DNA from: Verrucomicrobiaceae bacterium
GTDB lineage: Bacteria; Verrucomicrobiota; Verrucomicrobiia; Verrucomicrobiales; Verrucomicrobiaceae
DNA length: 34,063 nt
Direction: 5' to 3'
Assembly (NCBI GenBank): GCA_947471905.1
Contig: CANIZT010000007.1
Span: 1-34,063, forward strand
Shown here: positions 23,543 through 33,072 of the stretch, piece by piece
Numbering within the stretch: the first letter of the stretch is position 1
How the letters are laid out: each line of letters starts with the position of its first letter
Made by a program: the position numbers and the translations under genes
Notes under the pieces: generated by a model
What the model was told of the DNA's origin: nothing
Seen by the model: only the letters and a program-made list of their open reading frames with translations
Databases searched by the model: none

Positions 23543-24217
23543 ATGTCCGACCTCCCTAAAGTCGCTGAAACTGAAGAACTCCTCAAGCAGTCCTCCGGAT
23601 CGCCCCCGACCCGCAAGACGCTTATCGAGAAGTTGGACAATTGGGACGATTGGGCGAGTTGGGATGAATTCTACCGCACCTACTCCGGCTTCGTCTTCCA
23701 CGTCGCCCGCAAGACCGGTCTGAGCGATGACGAAGCGAACGACGTGGTGCAAGAAACCTTCATCGGTGTGGCTAAGAATCTGCAGAAGAAGAAATTCGAC
23801 ACCAGCCTCGGCTCCTTCAAATCCTTCCTCTTGAATCAGGCCCGCTGGCGCATCCTTGATCAGTTCCGCCGCCGCAAGAAGCAGCAGAGCCGCGAAGCCA
23901 ATCTTTACGCCGACGAAACCGAAGAGCGCCGCACCGCACCGATTGATCGCTGTGCCGATCCGAACGGCGTGGCTCTTGAAAAACTCTGGGAAAAGGAATG
24001 GCAGGACAAGGTGATGGACCTCGCCCTGCGTCGCGTGCGTGCACTCGTTTCGCCTCGCCAGTTTCAAATTTTCTCCTGCTACGTCATCAAAGGTTGGAGC
24101 CCGGAACGCGTGAAAAAAGAGCTCGGAGTCAATGCAGCTCAGGTTTATTTGGCAAAGCATCGCGTCGGTCGCATTTTAAAGCGTGAAGCAGCGAAACTCG
24201 CCGAAACTGAGCAGTGA
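23543..24217 (+). CDS. ECF-type RNA polymerase sigma factor
   Basis: This 224-aa protein has sigma region 2 (FYRTYSGFVFHVARKTGLSDDEANDVVQETFIGVAK, then SFKSFLLNQARWRILDQFRRR) and a region 4 helix-turn-helix (FQIFSCYVIKGWSPERVKKELGVNAAQVYLAKHRV). The extended, charged linker between them (about residues 110-155) is longer than in most ECF factors, as is common in planctomycete and verrucomicrobial lineages. It would redirect RNA polymerase to a specific regulon. No anti-sigma gene is adjacent: the next gene is an exported enzyme-like protein 51 bp away. I chose ATG 23543; a longer frame from a TTG at 23453 would start beside the G9 tract. Confidence 0.9.
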   Translation: MSDLPKVAETEELLKQSSGSPPTRKTLIEKLDNWDDWASWDEFYRTYSGFVFHVARKTGLSDDEANDVVQETFIGVAKNLQKKKFDTSLGSFKSFLLNQARWRILDQFRRRKKQQSREANLYADETEERRTAPIDRCADPNGVALEKLWEKEWQDKVMDLALRRVRALVSPRQFQIFSCYVIKGWSPERVKKELGVNAAQVYLAKHRVGRILKREAAKLAETEQ

Positions 24218-24268
24218 CCGAACCGATGTGGCATGAAAGCCACCGCATGCGGCACGCGTAGCCGTCTC

Positions 24269-25666
24269 ATGCGTCGAATCATCGCTCTCATTCTCGTCGT
24301 TTCGTCTCTTCACGCTGCTGACACTTTGCCGCTCTTTATTGAGGGTTATGCGGGCCAACGTAGCGTCGCCCAGGGTGAAGACATTCCGATTCACGTCAGT
24401 ACCACTGCGGCGAAGTTTGAAATCGAAGTCGCACGTCTTGGAGCAACGCGTGAGATCGTGTGGAAGAAATCCGACGTTCCCGGCGCGGCGCAGTCCGTGC
24501 CGGAAGATGCCAGCGCAATGGGATGCCGCTGGCCGGAAAGCGTAAGGGTGCCAGTTGGAGCGGATTGGAAGAGTGGCTACTACGAGGTTATATTCCGTGC
24601 TGCGGATGCTGGCGGCAAATGGACCCATCGCGGCAGCCGCACAGCTACCAGCAGTGCATGGTTCATCGTGCGGCAGGCCAAACCCGGCAGTACCTCAAAG
24701 ATACTTTTGCAGCTCTGCACCAATACCTACAATGCCTACAACAACTGGGGCGGCTTCTCTGTGTATGCCTACAACAGTCTCTCGAAAAATCAGGGCCATC
24801 GCGTGAGCTTTGAGCGGCCCGGCCCCTCGCAATTCAGTCGCTGGGAACTGCCCTTTGTCATTTGGGCGGAAAAAAACGGCTACACGCTCGAATTCGCTGC
24901 CAATGACGATCTCGAATTCCGTTCCGAGATGCTCGCCAACTACAAGCTCGTTCTCAGCGTCGGTCATGATGAATATTGGAGCACACCGATGCGCAACAAT
25001 CTCGAATCATGGATCGCTAAAGGAGGTAACGTAGCCTTTTTCAGTGGTAATACCTGCTGTTGGCAGGTGCGCACCGAGAGCGAAGGACGCGCTTTCACCT
25101 GCTGCAAGCAGAACTACCACCTCGATCCCATATTCGCCTCACGCGACTTCAAAACTCTCAGCACGCTATGGAGTCATCATCTCATCAATCGGCCCGAGAA
25201 CCAACTTACCGGCGTCGGTTTTCTATTCGGAGGATATCGCAAAAGCCATGGTCAGTTCATGGACGATCCAGCCGACTATGAGGTCCATCGCCCCGATCAC
25301 TGGGTCTTTGAAGGCACCGGTTTGAAGCGGGGAGATCGCTTTGGCACCAAGGACACCATCGTTGGCTACGAGTGCGACGGCTGCGAGCTTGAATGGCGCA
25401 ACGGACTTCCTTTTGCCACGCACAAGGATGGCACGCCAAAGACCTTCGAAGTTCTCAGCACCTGCCCTGTCCGCTGGCATCCCGACGATGCCGAATGGTA
25501 TGAAAAATGGGAAAAAGGCCGCACAGGTGATGCCTGTCTTGGCCTCTACACCAACAACGGCATCGTCTTCACCGCCGCCACCACCGACTGGGCACATGGC
25601 CTCCAAGGCAATGATCCTAGTGTCATGCGCATCACAAAGAACGTGCTAGAGCGGCTAAGTAAGTGA
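24269..25666 (+). CDS. Exported N,N-dimethylformamidase beta-subunit-like protein
   Basis: This 465-aa protein has a signal peptide (MRRIIALILVVSSLHA). The mature part resembles the C-terminal region of N,N-dimethylformamidase large subunits: an N-terminal beta-sandwich-like part, then NTYNAYNNWGGFSVYAYNS, RVSFERPGP, LEFAANDDLEF, VLSVGHDEYWS, GGNVAFFSGN and a C-terminal ATTDWAHGL. That region has a class I glutamine-amidotransferase-like fold. Whether this protein hydrolyses an amide is unknown. It is Cys-rich (TCCWQVR, FTCCKQ, ECDGCELEW), which may mean disulfides after export. An alternative start at 24233 lacks signal character. It lies 51 bp after the sigma factor gene and may share its transcript. 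Confidence 0.75.
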   Translation: MRRIIALILVVSSLHAADTLPLFIEGYAGQRSVAQGEDIPIHVSTTAAKFEIEVARLGATREIVWKKSDVPGAAQSVPEDASAMGCRWPESVRVPVGADWKSGYYEVIFRAADAGGKWTHRGSRTATSSAWFIVRQAKPGSTSKILLQLCTNTYNAYNNWGGFSVYAYNSLSKNQGHRVSFERPGPSQFSRWELPFVIWAEKNGYTLEFAANDDLEFRSEMLANYKLVLSVGHDEYWSTPMRNNLESWIAKGGNVAFFSGNTCCWQVRTESEGRAFTCCKQNYHLDPIFASRDFKTLSTLWSHHLINRPENQLTGVGFLFGGYRKSHGQFMDDPADYEVHRPDHWVFEGTGLKRGDRFGTKDTIVGYECDGCELEWRNGLPFATHKDGTPKTFEVLSTCPVRWHPDDAEWYEKWEKGRTGDACLGLYTNNGIVFTAATTDWAHGLQGNDPSVMRITKNVLERLSK

Positions 25667-25796
25667 GGTCTTGTCAGTTCTTTGCGCTACCAATTTTCCC
25701 ATGCCGTTTCTTTGATGTAATAAGACAGCAGGCTTGCGGAATTCGCAGCAAACATCCAGTCTCCGGCCCCGTATTGCCAAGCCTTCAATCCCAACC

Positions 25797-28700
25797 ATGA
25801 AACCACTGCTTTGTCTTTTTCTCGCCATTACCGCCACTTTGCCCGTCCGAGCGGATCTCGAGCTTAAGCAGGGAGATCATATCGCCATCGTCGGCAGTGG
25901 CGTGGCGGATCGCTCGCAGCATTTTGGATGGCTGGAGGCCATGATCACGGCGGCGAATGCGGATATAGACCTCACGTTTCGCAATCTGGCCTTTGCAGGG
26001 GATGAAGTCGGCACGTGGCACCGCATCGACGGCTTTGGTTCACGTGACGAATGGCTGAAGAAGGTGCAGGCGGACGTGATTTTCGCCTTCTACGGCTTTA
26101 ACGAGTCATTCAAAGGCTATGAAGGCATCGACGCCTTCAAAAAGAACCTCATCAAGTTCATTGAGGACACCAAGAAGCAAAACTACAGCGGCAAAGGAGC
26201 ACCGCGTATCGTACTGTTCTCCCCCATCGCATTGGAGAAGCTCGCTGATCCGAATTTGCCAGCCGTCGATGATAAGAATACGAATATCCAGAACTACACT
26301 GCCGCGATGAATGAAGTCGCTGCGGCGAATGGCGTGACCTTTGTCGATCTTTTTGCTCCGACGTCCAAGGGCTACGCTGGAAAGCCCGGCACACTCAATG
26401 GCCTCTTCCAAAATGATCATGGCGACCAAGTCATCGCCAGTGCGGCTTATGCGGCACTCACGGGCCAAAAATCACCCGATGTGAGCCCCAAACTGCTATC
26501 CGCGATCCAGGACAAGAACTGGGAGTGGTATCAGCGCTACCGCACTGTCGACGGCTACAACGTCTATGGTGGCCGCAGCGGACTTGCTTACACGGCGGGT
26601 GTGGGTGCTTTCAAACAGAACGAGCAGAACCCGGAGAAGCCTTATATCTCCAATTTCCAAACGATGAAGCAGGAAATGGCGCAGCGTGATCAGAAGACGG
26701 CCAATCGTGACCTCCGCGTGCATGCCGTGGCTAAAGGTGGCGATCTTGAAGTCAAAGACGACAACTTACCTCCGGTTGAGAAAGTTCCCTCCAACATGCC
26801 CAACCCCAAAGAGGGCAAGGATTTCAACAAGGTGCCGATGACGGGCATGAAGTTCACCGAAGACGGTCTTGTGGCCTTCCCGGATGCGAAGGAAGCGATG
26901 AAGGACATCACCGTGCACAGCGGCATGAAGCTCACCTTGTTTGCCGATGAAAAAGAGTTCCCGCAGCTCGTGAATCCCGTGCAGATGGCTTGGGATACCA
27001 AGGGCCGCCTGTGGGTCGCTGCTTGGCTGAACTACCCCGAACGCACACCGACCAGCAAGAATGGCGATAGCCTGCTCATCTTTGAAGACACCAACGGCGA
27101 TGGCCATGCGGATGTCTGCAAGACCTTCGTCGATGACCTGAACTGCCCCACCGGCTTCCAGATTTACAAGAACGGCGTGATCGTCATGCAAAGCCCGAGC
27201 CTTGTGTACATCGAGGACACCGATGGCGATGACAAGGGCGACAAGCGCACGCGCATCCTCACCGGCCTCTGCGCAGCGGATTCGCATCACGAAACTTGCT
27301 ACCTCGCCTATGACAATGGCGGCGCGATTTATCCGAGCGATGGCGTCTTCCATCGCACGCAAGTTGAAACGCCCTATGGCGTCGTGCGCAACACCAACGG
27401 CAGCATTTATCGCTACGACCTCAATGCCCAGAAGTTCGAGCGCTTCACCACGTATTCATGCACCAATCCGCACGGCAAAATCTGGGATCGCTGGGGCAAT
27501 GGTTACTTCACCGATGCCACTGGCAACGTGAACACGCTCTCCGAGCCGTCGAGTTGCTACATCCCCATGGAAGGTGGAGGCAGTGCGAAAATGGAAGAGT
27601 TCTGGAAGCGCCCTGCGCGTCCGTCTCCTGGCAGTGGCTTGCTGGTGAGTCGTCATTTCCCTGAGGAATTCCAAAACAACTTCCTCAACACCAACGTCAT
27701 CGGCTTCCAAGGCATCTGGCGCGTGAAGCTCTCTCAGGAAGGCTCTGGCATGAAAGGCGAGACGATGGAAGACCTCGTCAAAGCCGACCCCGCTGTGTAT
27801 CCGACCTTCCGACCTTCCTGCGTCAGCGTCGGCAGCGATGGCGCCCTTTACTTCTGTGATTGGGCCAATGCCATCATCGGTCACATGCAGCACCATTTGC
27901 GTGATCCGAACCGCGACCACGGCCACGGCCGCATTTACAAGATCACGTATGCAGGTCGCGATCTGCTCAAGCCTGCCAAAATCCACGGTCAGCCGCTACC
28001 AGCGTTGCTCGATCTTCTCAAAGAGTGGGAAGATGTCACTCGCCAGACCGCCAAGATCGAAATCGCCAAGCACAGCCGAGAAGACGTGCAGGCCGCTGTC
28101 GCCAAATGGGTCGCAGCACTCGACAAAAGCGACAAAGAGTATGAGCACCATCGTCTTGAGGCCCTGTGGACGCTGCAATGGAACGGCATCGTCGATAGCG
28201 CTCTGCTTCAGGCCGTTTTAAAATCTACCGAGCCACGTGCACGTGCCGCTGCCACGCGAGTTCTCTGCTATCAGAAAGACAGCATGCCCAATGCACTCGA
28301 ATTGCTCAAAGTCGCCGTAAATGACCCCGGCATGGCCGTGCGCATGCAAGCCGTCCGAGCCCTCAGCTTTTACCAGCCCACTGATAAAGCTCAGCAGGCA
28401 CTCGAAATCGCCTATGACGTGCTCAAGCATCCAACCGACTACTACATTGACCACGTCTTCTCTGAATGCAGCAAAGGCCTGCAATCCGTGCTGAAATCCA
28501 AAGTGCTGCCAAAAGATCCGCAAGCGCTCGCCGAGTTCATCGCCAAGACCACCGATGCCGATCTCAAAGGCATGCCTGATCTTGAACCCGTGCTCGTCGA
28601 AAAACTCACGCGGCCCAAACTCACCGCCGATGTCCGTGTGAAGGCCCTCGAAGAACTCGCCAAAATCACCGGCAACGACACCCCCATCGTCCTCATCGAC

Positions 28701-29753
28701 ATGCTCAAGCGCATCGAGGCCGCTGGCGGTAAACTCAACTCCAGCGCCGACGACTTGGGCAAGCTCCTCGTTGCGCAAAACGTCAATCTGCTCGCCCGCC
28801 ACGGCAAACTGATCAAAGCACTCGCGCAAGAAGCCAAACAAGCCCCCGTGAAGCGCGCCAGCTATGCCGCCTACATCATCGGCAACAAAACACCCGACAA
28901 CCTCTGGACCGCCACCACCGACGGCGGCGAGCGCGGCTACATCATTGAGTCCATCGCCATCATCCCCTCCAACGAGGCCGCCTTGCGTGCCAAATTTCAG
29001 CCGCACCTCAGCGCGTTGCTCACCGATGGCAAAACCAACGGCGGACGCCTTCGCGCGGTGCTCACCGCACTGCCACTCATGGGCGCTGAAAACGCCGCCG
29101 CTAACTTCAAAATCGTCGCGCAACACCTCATCGACGGCAAAGAGCGCAACACCGCTGCCAAAGCCATCATGAAGTTCCCCAAAGCCAACTGGGACGCCGC
29201 ATTCGCCAAACCCATCACCGACTCCGTGCTCGCCTACGGCAAAACCGTGAAGCCGCAGGATCGCAGCAAGCCCGACTACGTCGAAATCATCGCCGCCACC
29301 AAAGAAATGGCCACACTGCAAGGCGACGCTGGTAAGGCTATCCTCGCCGAATTGAAGACCATCAGCGTCGATGTCTTCATCGTCCACACCGTCCATGAGC
29401 AACTCCGCTTCGACACCACCAAACTCGAAGTTCAGGCTGGTAAGAACTTCGAAATCATCTTCGATAACGACGACGTCATGCCGCACAACCTCGTCATCGT
29501 CCAACCCGGCAAACACATGGAAATCGGCACCGCCGCCATGACCATGACCCCCGACAAGCTCGACAAACAAGGCCGCGCTTTCATCCCCTCCGCCTGGGAC
29601 AAACAAATCCTCGCCGCTACCAAACTCCTCGAGCCCGGCCAAAGCGAAACCATCAAACTCAAAGCCCCAAGCCAACCCGGCGAATATGAATTCGTCTGCA
29701 CCTTCCCAGGTCATGCTGTCTTGATGTGGGGGACGCTGAGTGTGACGAAGTAA
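25797..29753 (+). CDS. Giant PVC fusion: SGNH hydrolase, membrane-dehydrogenase propeller, HEAT repeats, azurin-like domain
   Basis: This 1,318-aa exported protein starts with a signal peptide (MKPLLCLFLAITATLPVRA). Domains in order: an SGNH/GDSL-hydrolase-like domain (about 20-235; IVGSGVADRS, NLAFAGDEVGTW, FYGFNESF, NDHGDQVIA); a beta-propeller of the PVC putative membrane-bound dehydrogenase type (about 385-740; VQMAWDTKGRLWVAAW, FEDTNGDGHADVCKTF, DTDGDDKGDK, RPSCVSVGSDGALYFCDW); HEAT-like repeats (about 770-1190; AAATRVL, GMAVRMQAVRAL); and a type I copper domain with His1230 (MPHN), Cys1301, His1306 and Met1310. The Cys-x4-His-x3-Met spacing equals that of azurin, so it probably transfers electrons. 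No CxxCH heme site is seen. Substrate is unknown. ATG 25797 is chosen for the signal peptide. Confidence 0.88.
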   Translation: MKPLLCLFLAITATLPVRADLELKQGDHIAIVGSGVADRSQHFGWLEAMITAANADIDLTFRNLAFAGDEVGTWHRIDGFGSRDEWLKKVQADVIFAFYGFNESFKGYEGIDAFKKNLIKFIEDTKKQNYSGKGAPRIVLFSPIALEKLADPNLPAVDDKNTNIQNYTAAMNEVAAANGVTFVDLFAPTSKGYAGKPGTLNGLFQNDHGDQVIASAAYAALTGQKSPDVSPKLLSAIQDKNWEWYQRYRTVDGYNVYGGRSGLAYTAGVGAFKQNEQNPEKPYISNFQTMKQEMAQRDQKTANRDLRVHAVAKGGDLEVKDDNLPPVEKVPSNMPNPKEGKDFNKVPMTGMKFTEDGLVAFPDAKEAMKDITVHSGMKLTLFADEKEFPQLVNPVQMAWDTKGRLWVAAWLNYPERTPTSKNGDSLLIFEDTNGDGHADVCKTFVDDLNCPTGFQIYKNGVIVMQSPSLVYIEDTDGDDKGDKRTRILTGLCAADSHHETCYLAYDNGGAIYPSDGVFHRTQVETPYGVVRNTNGSIYRYDLNAQKFERFTTYSCTNPHGKIWDRWGNGYFTDATGNVNTLSEPSSCYIPMEGGGSAKMEEFWKRPARPSPGSGLLVSRHFPEEFQNNFLNTNVIGFQGIWRVKLSQEGSGMKGETMEDLVKADPAVYPTFRPSCVSVGSDGALYFCDWANAIIGHMQHHLRDPNRDHGHGRIYKITYAGRDLLKPAKIHGQPLPALLDLLKEWEDVTRQTAKIEIAKHSREDVQAAVAKWVAALDKSDKEYEHHRLEALWTLQWNGIVDSALLQAVLKSTEPRARAAATRVLCYQKDSMPNALELLKVAVNDPGMAVRMQAVRALSFYQPTDKAQQALEIAYDVLKHPTDYYIDHVFSECSKGLQSVLKSKVLPKDPQALAEFIAKTTDADLKGMPDLEPVLVEKLTRPKLTADVRVKALEELAKITGNDTPIVLIDMLKRIEAAGGKLNSSADDLGKLLVAQNVNLLARHGKLIKALAQEAKQAPVKRASYAAYIIGNKTPDNLWTATTDGGERGYIIESIAIIPSNEAALRAKFQPHLSALLTDGKTNGGRLRAVLTALPLMGAENAAANFKIVAQHLIDGKERNTAAKAIMKFPKANWDAAFAKPITDSVLAYGKTVKPQDRSKPDYVEIIAATKEMATLQGDAGKAILAELKTISVDVFIVHTVHEQLRFDTTKLEVQAGKNFEIIFDNDDVMPHNLVIVQPGKHMEIGTAAMTMTPDKLDKQGRAFIPSAWDKQILAATKLLEPGQSETIKLKAPSQPGEYEFVCTFPGHAVLMWGTLSVTK

Positions 29754-29857
29754 ATCTGTTCACATAAAGGAAGAACAGGCTGAAAATCTGCCAGTTTTTA
29801 AGAGCGATGCATCGACGTTTGTAGCATTCCGCCGGAGAGCGCGTTATCTGACTACTC

Positions 29858-32173
29858 ATGCCCCGCATTCTCTGGCAAAACATGAACATCACCTGGCTCG
29901 CTGCCGTGGTGGTGGTTTTTGTCATCGCGCTGCTCTGGCTTGGCTATCGGCGTTCGCCATTGCGTGGCTGGAGACGGTTGGCGGCCATGCTGTGCAAGCT
30001 CATGGCTCTCGCGTTGCTCGCGCTCTGCCTGCTTGATCCGCTGTGGACGCGGCAGCAGCCGAAGAAGGGCGAGAACGAAGTCATCGTGCTGATGGATACG
30101 AGCGCTTCGCTCGATACCGCAGAGAAAGCGGGGGAACCGACACGCGCAGCACAAGTCACCGTTGCTGTGACGTCTGGCGATGAAGATGCGGCATGGATCA
30201 AGGCACTGAGCGAAGATTTCCGGCTGCGTTTGATGACCTTCGGATCGCAGACCCAAAGCGTGCCGCACTTCCGGGCGCTAAAATTCGACGGCTCCCGTTC
30301 CGATCTCTGCCGCACGCTCATGACCTTGCGCAGCGGCGGGTCCAATCTCGCGGCGGTGGTGGTCATCAGCGACGGCAATGCTACCGATGTCTCGGCTTGG
30401 AAGGCGGAGGCGAAAGGCGCGCCCATTTTTACCGTGCTGGCCGGCAAAAATGCTCCGACGCCTGATCTGGCTCTGCTGGATGCCACTGTGGCAACGAGTC
30501 CGTTTGAAGATGCGCCGATTACCATCACGTCACGTGTTGTCGCGCATGGTTTGAATGGCAAACAGGCCACGCTTTCCGCGCTCGATGAACAGGGCAAGGC
30601 CATCGTGACCGAGAAAGTCACCTTCAATGGCGACTCGCCACAGACCGTGCGCCTGCGCATACCGGTGGCGAAACCAGGCGTTTCGTTTCACAAGCTCGAA
30701 CTCAAGACGGAAGGGGTCAAAGAAGCCACTCTGGCCAATAATACGCGTCTCTTGGAAGCGGATCGTGGTTCGGGCCCCTATCGCGTTCTATATGTCGCGG
30801 GCCGACCGAACTGGGAGTATAAATTTCTGCGCCGTGCCATTGCGGGTGATGACGACATTCAGATGCCGAGCCTCGTGCGTATCGCCAAACGCGAGCCCAA
30901 GTTCGAATGGCGCGGCCATGCCGGTGAAAGCGCCAATCCGCTGTTTCGTGGCTTTGGTGCGAAGGAGGGTGAGGAATCCCAGCGCTACGACCAGCCCGTG
31001 TTGATTCGGCTCGGCACTCGCGATGGCAAGGAACTCAGCGACGGCTTTCCGAAGTCCGCCGAAGATCTGTTCAGCGAGTATCGCGCGATCATCATCGACG
31101 ATCTCGAAGCCTCCTTCTTCACGCAGGAGCAGATGCATCTCATCGAGCGATTCGTCAGCGAGCGCGGTGGTGCGCTGCTAATGCTCGGCGGACAGGAATG
31201 CTTCCAGGCGGGCGGCTATGATCACACCCCGATCGGGCGCATGCTGCCGGTTTACATGGATCGCACGACCAACGCAGGACCGATGCTCGATGCGCGCTTC
31301 AATTTGACCCGCGAAGGCTGGCTGGAGTCGTGGATGCGGCTGCGCACCGACCGCGAGGACGATGAGAAGCGCCTGAGCGCGATGCCCGCGTTCCATTCGA
31401 TTAATCAAACGTTCTCGATCAAGCCCGGTGCCAGCATTCTGGCGACGGTGTCGGATGCTTCTCAGACCGCGGTACCAGCGATCGTGTCCCAGCGCTTCGG
31501 CGAAGGACGCGTGGGGAGCGTGCTGGTGGCCGATCTGTGGCGCTGGGGCATGAACGATGCGGATTCACGCAAGGACATGGAGCGTGCGTGGCGGCAGCTC
31601 ATGCGCTGGCTCGTCGTCGATGTGGCCGACAGCATCACCTTCAATGTGGAAGCCGATCCCGCCGACATTGAGCGCGTGAAGTTGTCCGTGCGAGTGCGTG
31701 ATCGTGCCTTCAAAGCTCATGGCGATGCGCTGGTGAAGATCGAAGTCACGCAGCCAGATGGCAAGAAATCACAGCTCTTCGCCGAACCCAGCCTCAAAGA
31801 AGCCGGACTGTTTGAAACCGAGTTCTTCTCCGCGAACTCCGGCAACTACCGCGCCATCGCGAGTGTGGAAGACATGGAGAAACGCACACCACTTGGCACC
31901 AAGACCACCGGTTGGGCCTACGGACCGCAGGCTGAGGAATTCAGCCGTCTGGAACCAGACAAAACCTTCCTGCAACGCATCGCCAAGGAAACGAACGGTC
32001 AGATGATCGCGCTCGATGAGATCACCAAGCTGCCGGAGATGCTGAAGAACATCCGTGTGCCGATTGAGGTCACTCTTTCCACACCGCTGTGGCATTCACC
32101 GTGGGTGTTTGTGATTTTGCTGCTGCTGCTCGGTGCCGAGTGGTTTTTGCGCAGGAAGGGAGGCATGGCATGA
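29858..32173 (+). CDS. Membrane-anchored VWA / glutamine-amidotransferase-like protein
   Basis: This 771-aa protein has two N-terminal transmembrane helices (WLAAVVVVFVIALLWL and LCKLMALALLALCLL) and one near the C-terminus (WVFVILLLLLGAEWFL, then RRK). A VWA-like domain with MIDAS motif DTSAS (Asp80-Ser82-Ser84) and VVVISDGNATD follows the first pair. Then come beta-rich repeats and a region like class I glutamine amidotransferases (YRVLYVAGRPNWEYKFLRRA, FVSERGGALLMLGG, VSQRFGEGRVGSVL). Proteins of this build often occur with MoxR ATPase and DUF58/BatA-type genes in PVC bacteria; no MoxR gene is in this window. The ATG of the caspase-like gene overlaps its stop (ATGA), so the two are coupled. 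Start ATG 29858, or 29882 for a shorter N-terminus. Confidence 0.82.
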   Translation: MPRILWQNMNITWLAAVVVVFVIALLWLGYRRSPLRGWRRLAAMLCKLMALALLALCLLDPLWTRQQPKKGENEVIVLMDTSASLDTAEKAGEPTRAAQVTVAVTSGDEDAAWIKALSEDFRLRLMTFGSQTQSVPHFRALKFDGSRSDLCRTLMTLRSGGSNLAAVVVISDGNATDVSAWKAEAKGAPIFTVLAGKNAPTPDLALLDATVATSPFEDAPITITSRVVAHGLNGKQATLSALDEQGKAIVTEKVTFNGDSPQTVRLRIPVAKPGVSFHKLELKTEGVKEATLANNTRLLEADRGSGPYRVLYVAGRPNWEYKFLRRAIAGDDDIQMPSLVRIAKREPKFEWRGHAGESANPLFRGFGAKEGEESQRYDQPVLIRLGTRDGKELSDGFPKSAEDLFSEYRAIIIDDLEASFFTQEQMHLIERFVSERGGALLMLGGQECFQAGGYDHTPIGRMLPVYMDRTTNAGPMLDARFNLTREGWLESWMRLRTDREDDEKRLSAMPAFHSINQTFSIKPGASILATVSDASQTAVPAIVSQRFGEGRVGSVLVADLWRWGMNDADSRKDMERAWRQLMRWLVVDVADSITFNVEADPADIERVKLSVRVRDRAFKAHGDALVKIEVTQPDGKKSQLFAEPSLKEAGLFETEFFSANSGNYRAIASVEDMEKRTPLGTKTTGWAYGPQAEEFSRLEPDKTFLQRIAKETNGQMIALDEITKLPEMLKNIRVPIEVTLSTPLWHSPWVFVILLLLLGAEWFLRRKGGMA

Positions 32174-33072
32174 AGCATCTGTTGTTCATCCTTCTTGCCA
32201 GCACACTGCATGCCGCGCCGCGTGCGCTTGATGTCGTGATCGTCGTCGGCGCTCCTGGCGCCGAGGAATACGGTAAAAAATTCACGGCGCAGGTGAATGC
32301 ATGGACAACGGCCTGTACCAAAGCGGGGATCGCTCCGGAAATCTATAGTGGAGAGAAAACAACCGCAGAACTCGAACAGCGTCTCTCCAGGTCCAAGCCC
32401 GATCGTTCGCTGTGGCTCGTGCTCATCGGTCACGGCACGTTTGATGGTCGTGAGGCCAAGTTCAGCGCGGAAGGGCCGGATTTCGATGTGAAGCAGTTCT
32501 CCGACTGGATCAAACCGCTCAAGCAGGAAGTCGCGATCATTCATACCGCCTCCGCCAGCGGCGGCTTTTTGAAATCGTTGTCGGGAAAGTCACGAATCGT
32601 CATCACCTCGACGAAAAGTCCCGATGAAGTGTTCTATGCGCGTTTTGGCGAGCACTTCGCGGAAGCCATTGGCGGCTTGGCGGAAGCGGATCTCGATCAG
32701 GACAAACAGGTGTCACTGTTGGAAGCTTTCCGCCATGCCAGTAAGGCCGCGGCGACGTATTACGAGAACGAAGGCCGACTGGCGACGGAGCATGCGCTCA
32801 TCGACGACAACGGCGATGGTGTCGGCACGCGCTATGAAATGATCGAGGGCGCAGCGGATGGGGATCGTGCGTCACAGCTCGTGCTGGTGCTCAGTGAGGA
32901 AGAGCAAAAGCTCACGGATGCGCAGCGGAGCACACGTAATGGACTCGAGCGTGATTTGAAGTCGCTCAAGGAGCAGCGCACGAAGCTGAGTGACGACGAG
33001 TATTACACCAAGCTCGAAGCACTGATGAGGAAGCTGGGCGAGGTTTACGGATCATCCCGCCCCACCACGTAA
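32170..33072 (+). CDS. Exported caspase-fold (C13-like) protein with substituted nucleophile and two EF-hand-like loops
   Basis: This 300-aa protein has a signal peptide (MKHLLFILLASTLHAAP). The core is a caspase/legumain-like fold: VVIVVGAPGAEEY, WLVLIGHGTFDG with the catalytic-type His88, then IIHTASASGGFLKSL and RIVITSTKSPDEVFYARFGEHFAEAI. In active members a Cys-x-Ser-Gly motif follows the second strand; here it reads Ser128-Ala-Ser-Gly, so the Cys nucleophile is missing and the protein is probably a non-peptidase. Two Ca-binding-like loops follow: DLDQDKQVSLLE (174-185) and DDNGDGVGTRYE (212-223). The C-terminus is a charged coiled coil. It is translationally coupled to the VWA protein and may act with it. 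Confidence 0.8.
   Translation: MKHLLFILLASTLHAAPRALDVVIVVGAPGAEEYGKKFTAQVNAWTTACTKAGIAPEIYSGEKTTAELEQRLSRSKPDRSLWLVLIGHGTFDGREAKFSAEGPDFDVKQFSDWIKPLKQEVAIIHTASASGGFLKSLSGKSRIVITSTKSPDEVFYARFGEHFAEAIGGLAEADLDQDKQVSLLEAFRHASKAAATYYENEGRLATEHALIDDNGDGVGTRYEMIEGAADGDRASQLVLVLSEEEQKLTDAQRSTRNGLERDLKSLKEQRTKLSDDEYYTKLEALMRKLGEVYGSSRPTT

Noticed and set aside
28218-29714. Minus-strand 498-aa Gly/Val-rich ORF
   Set aside because: It is antisense to the HEAT and azurin part of the large fusion protein, a typical high-GC shadow.
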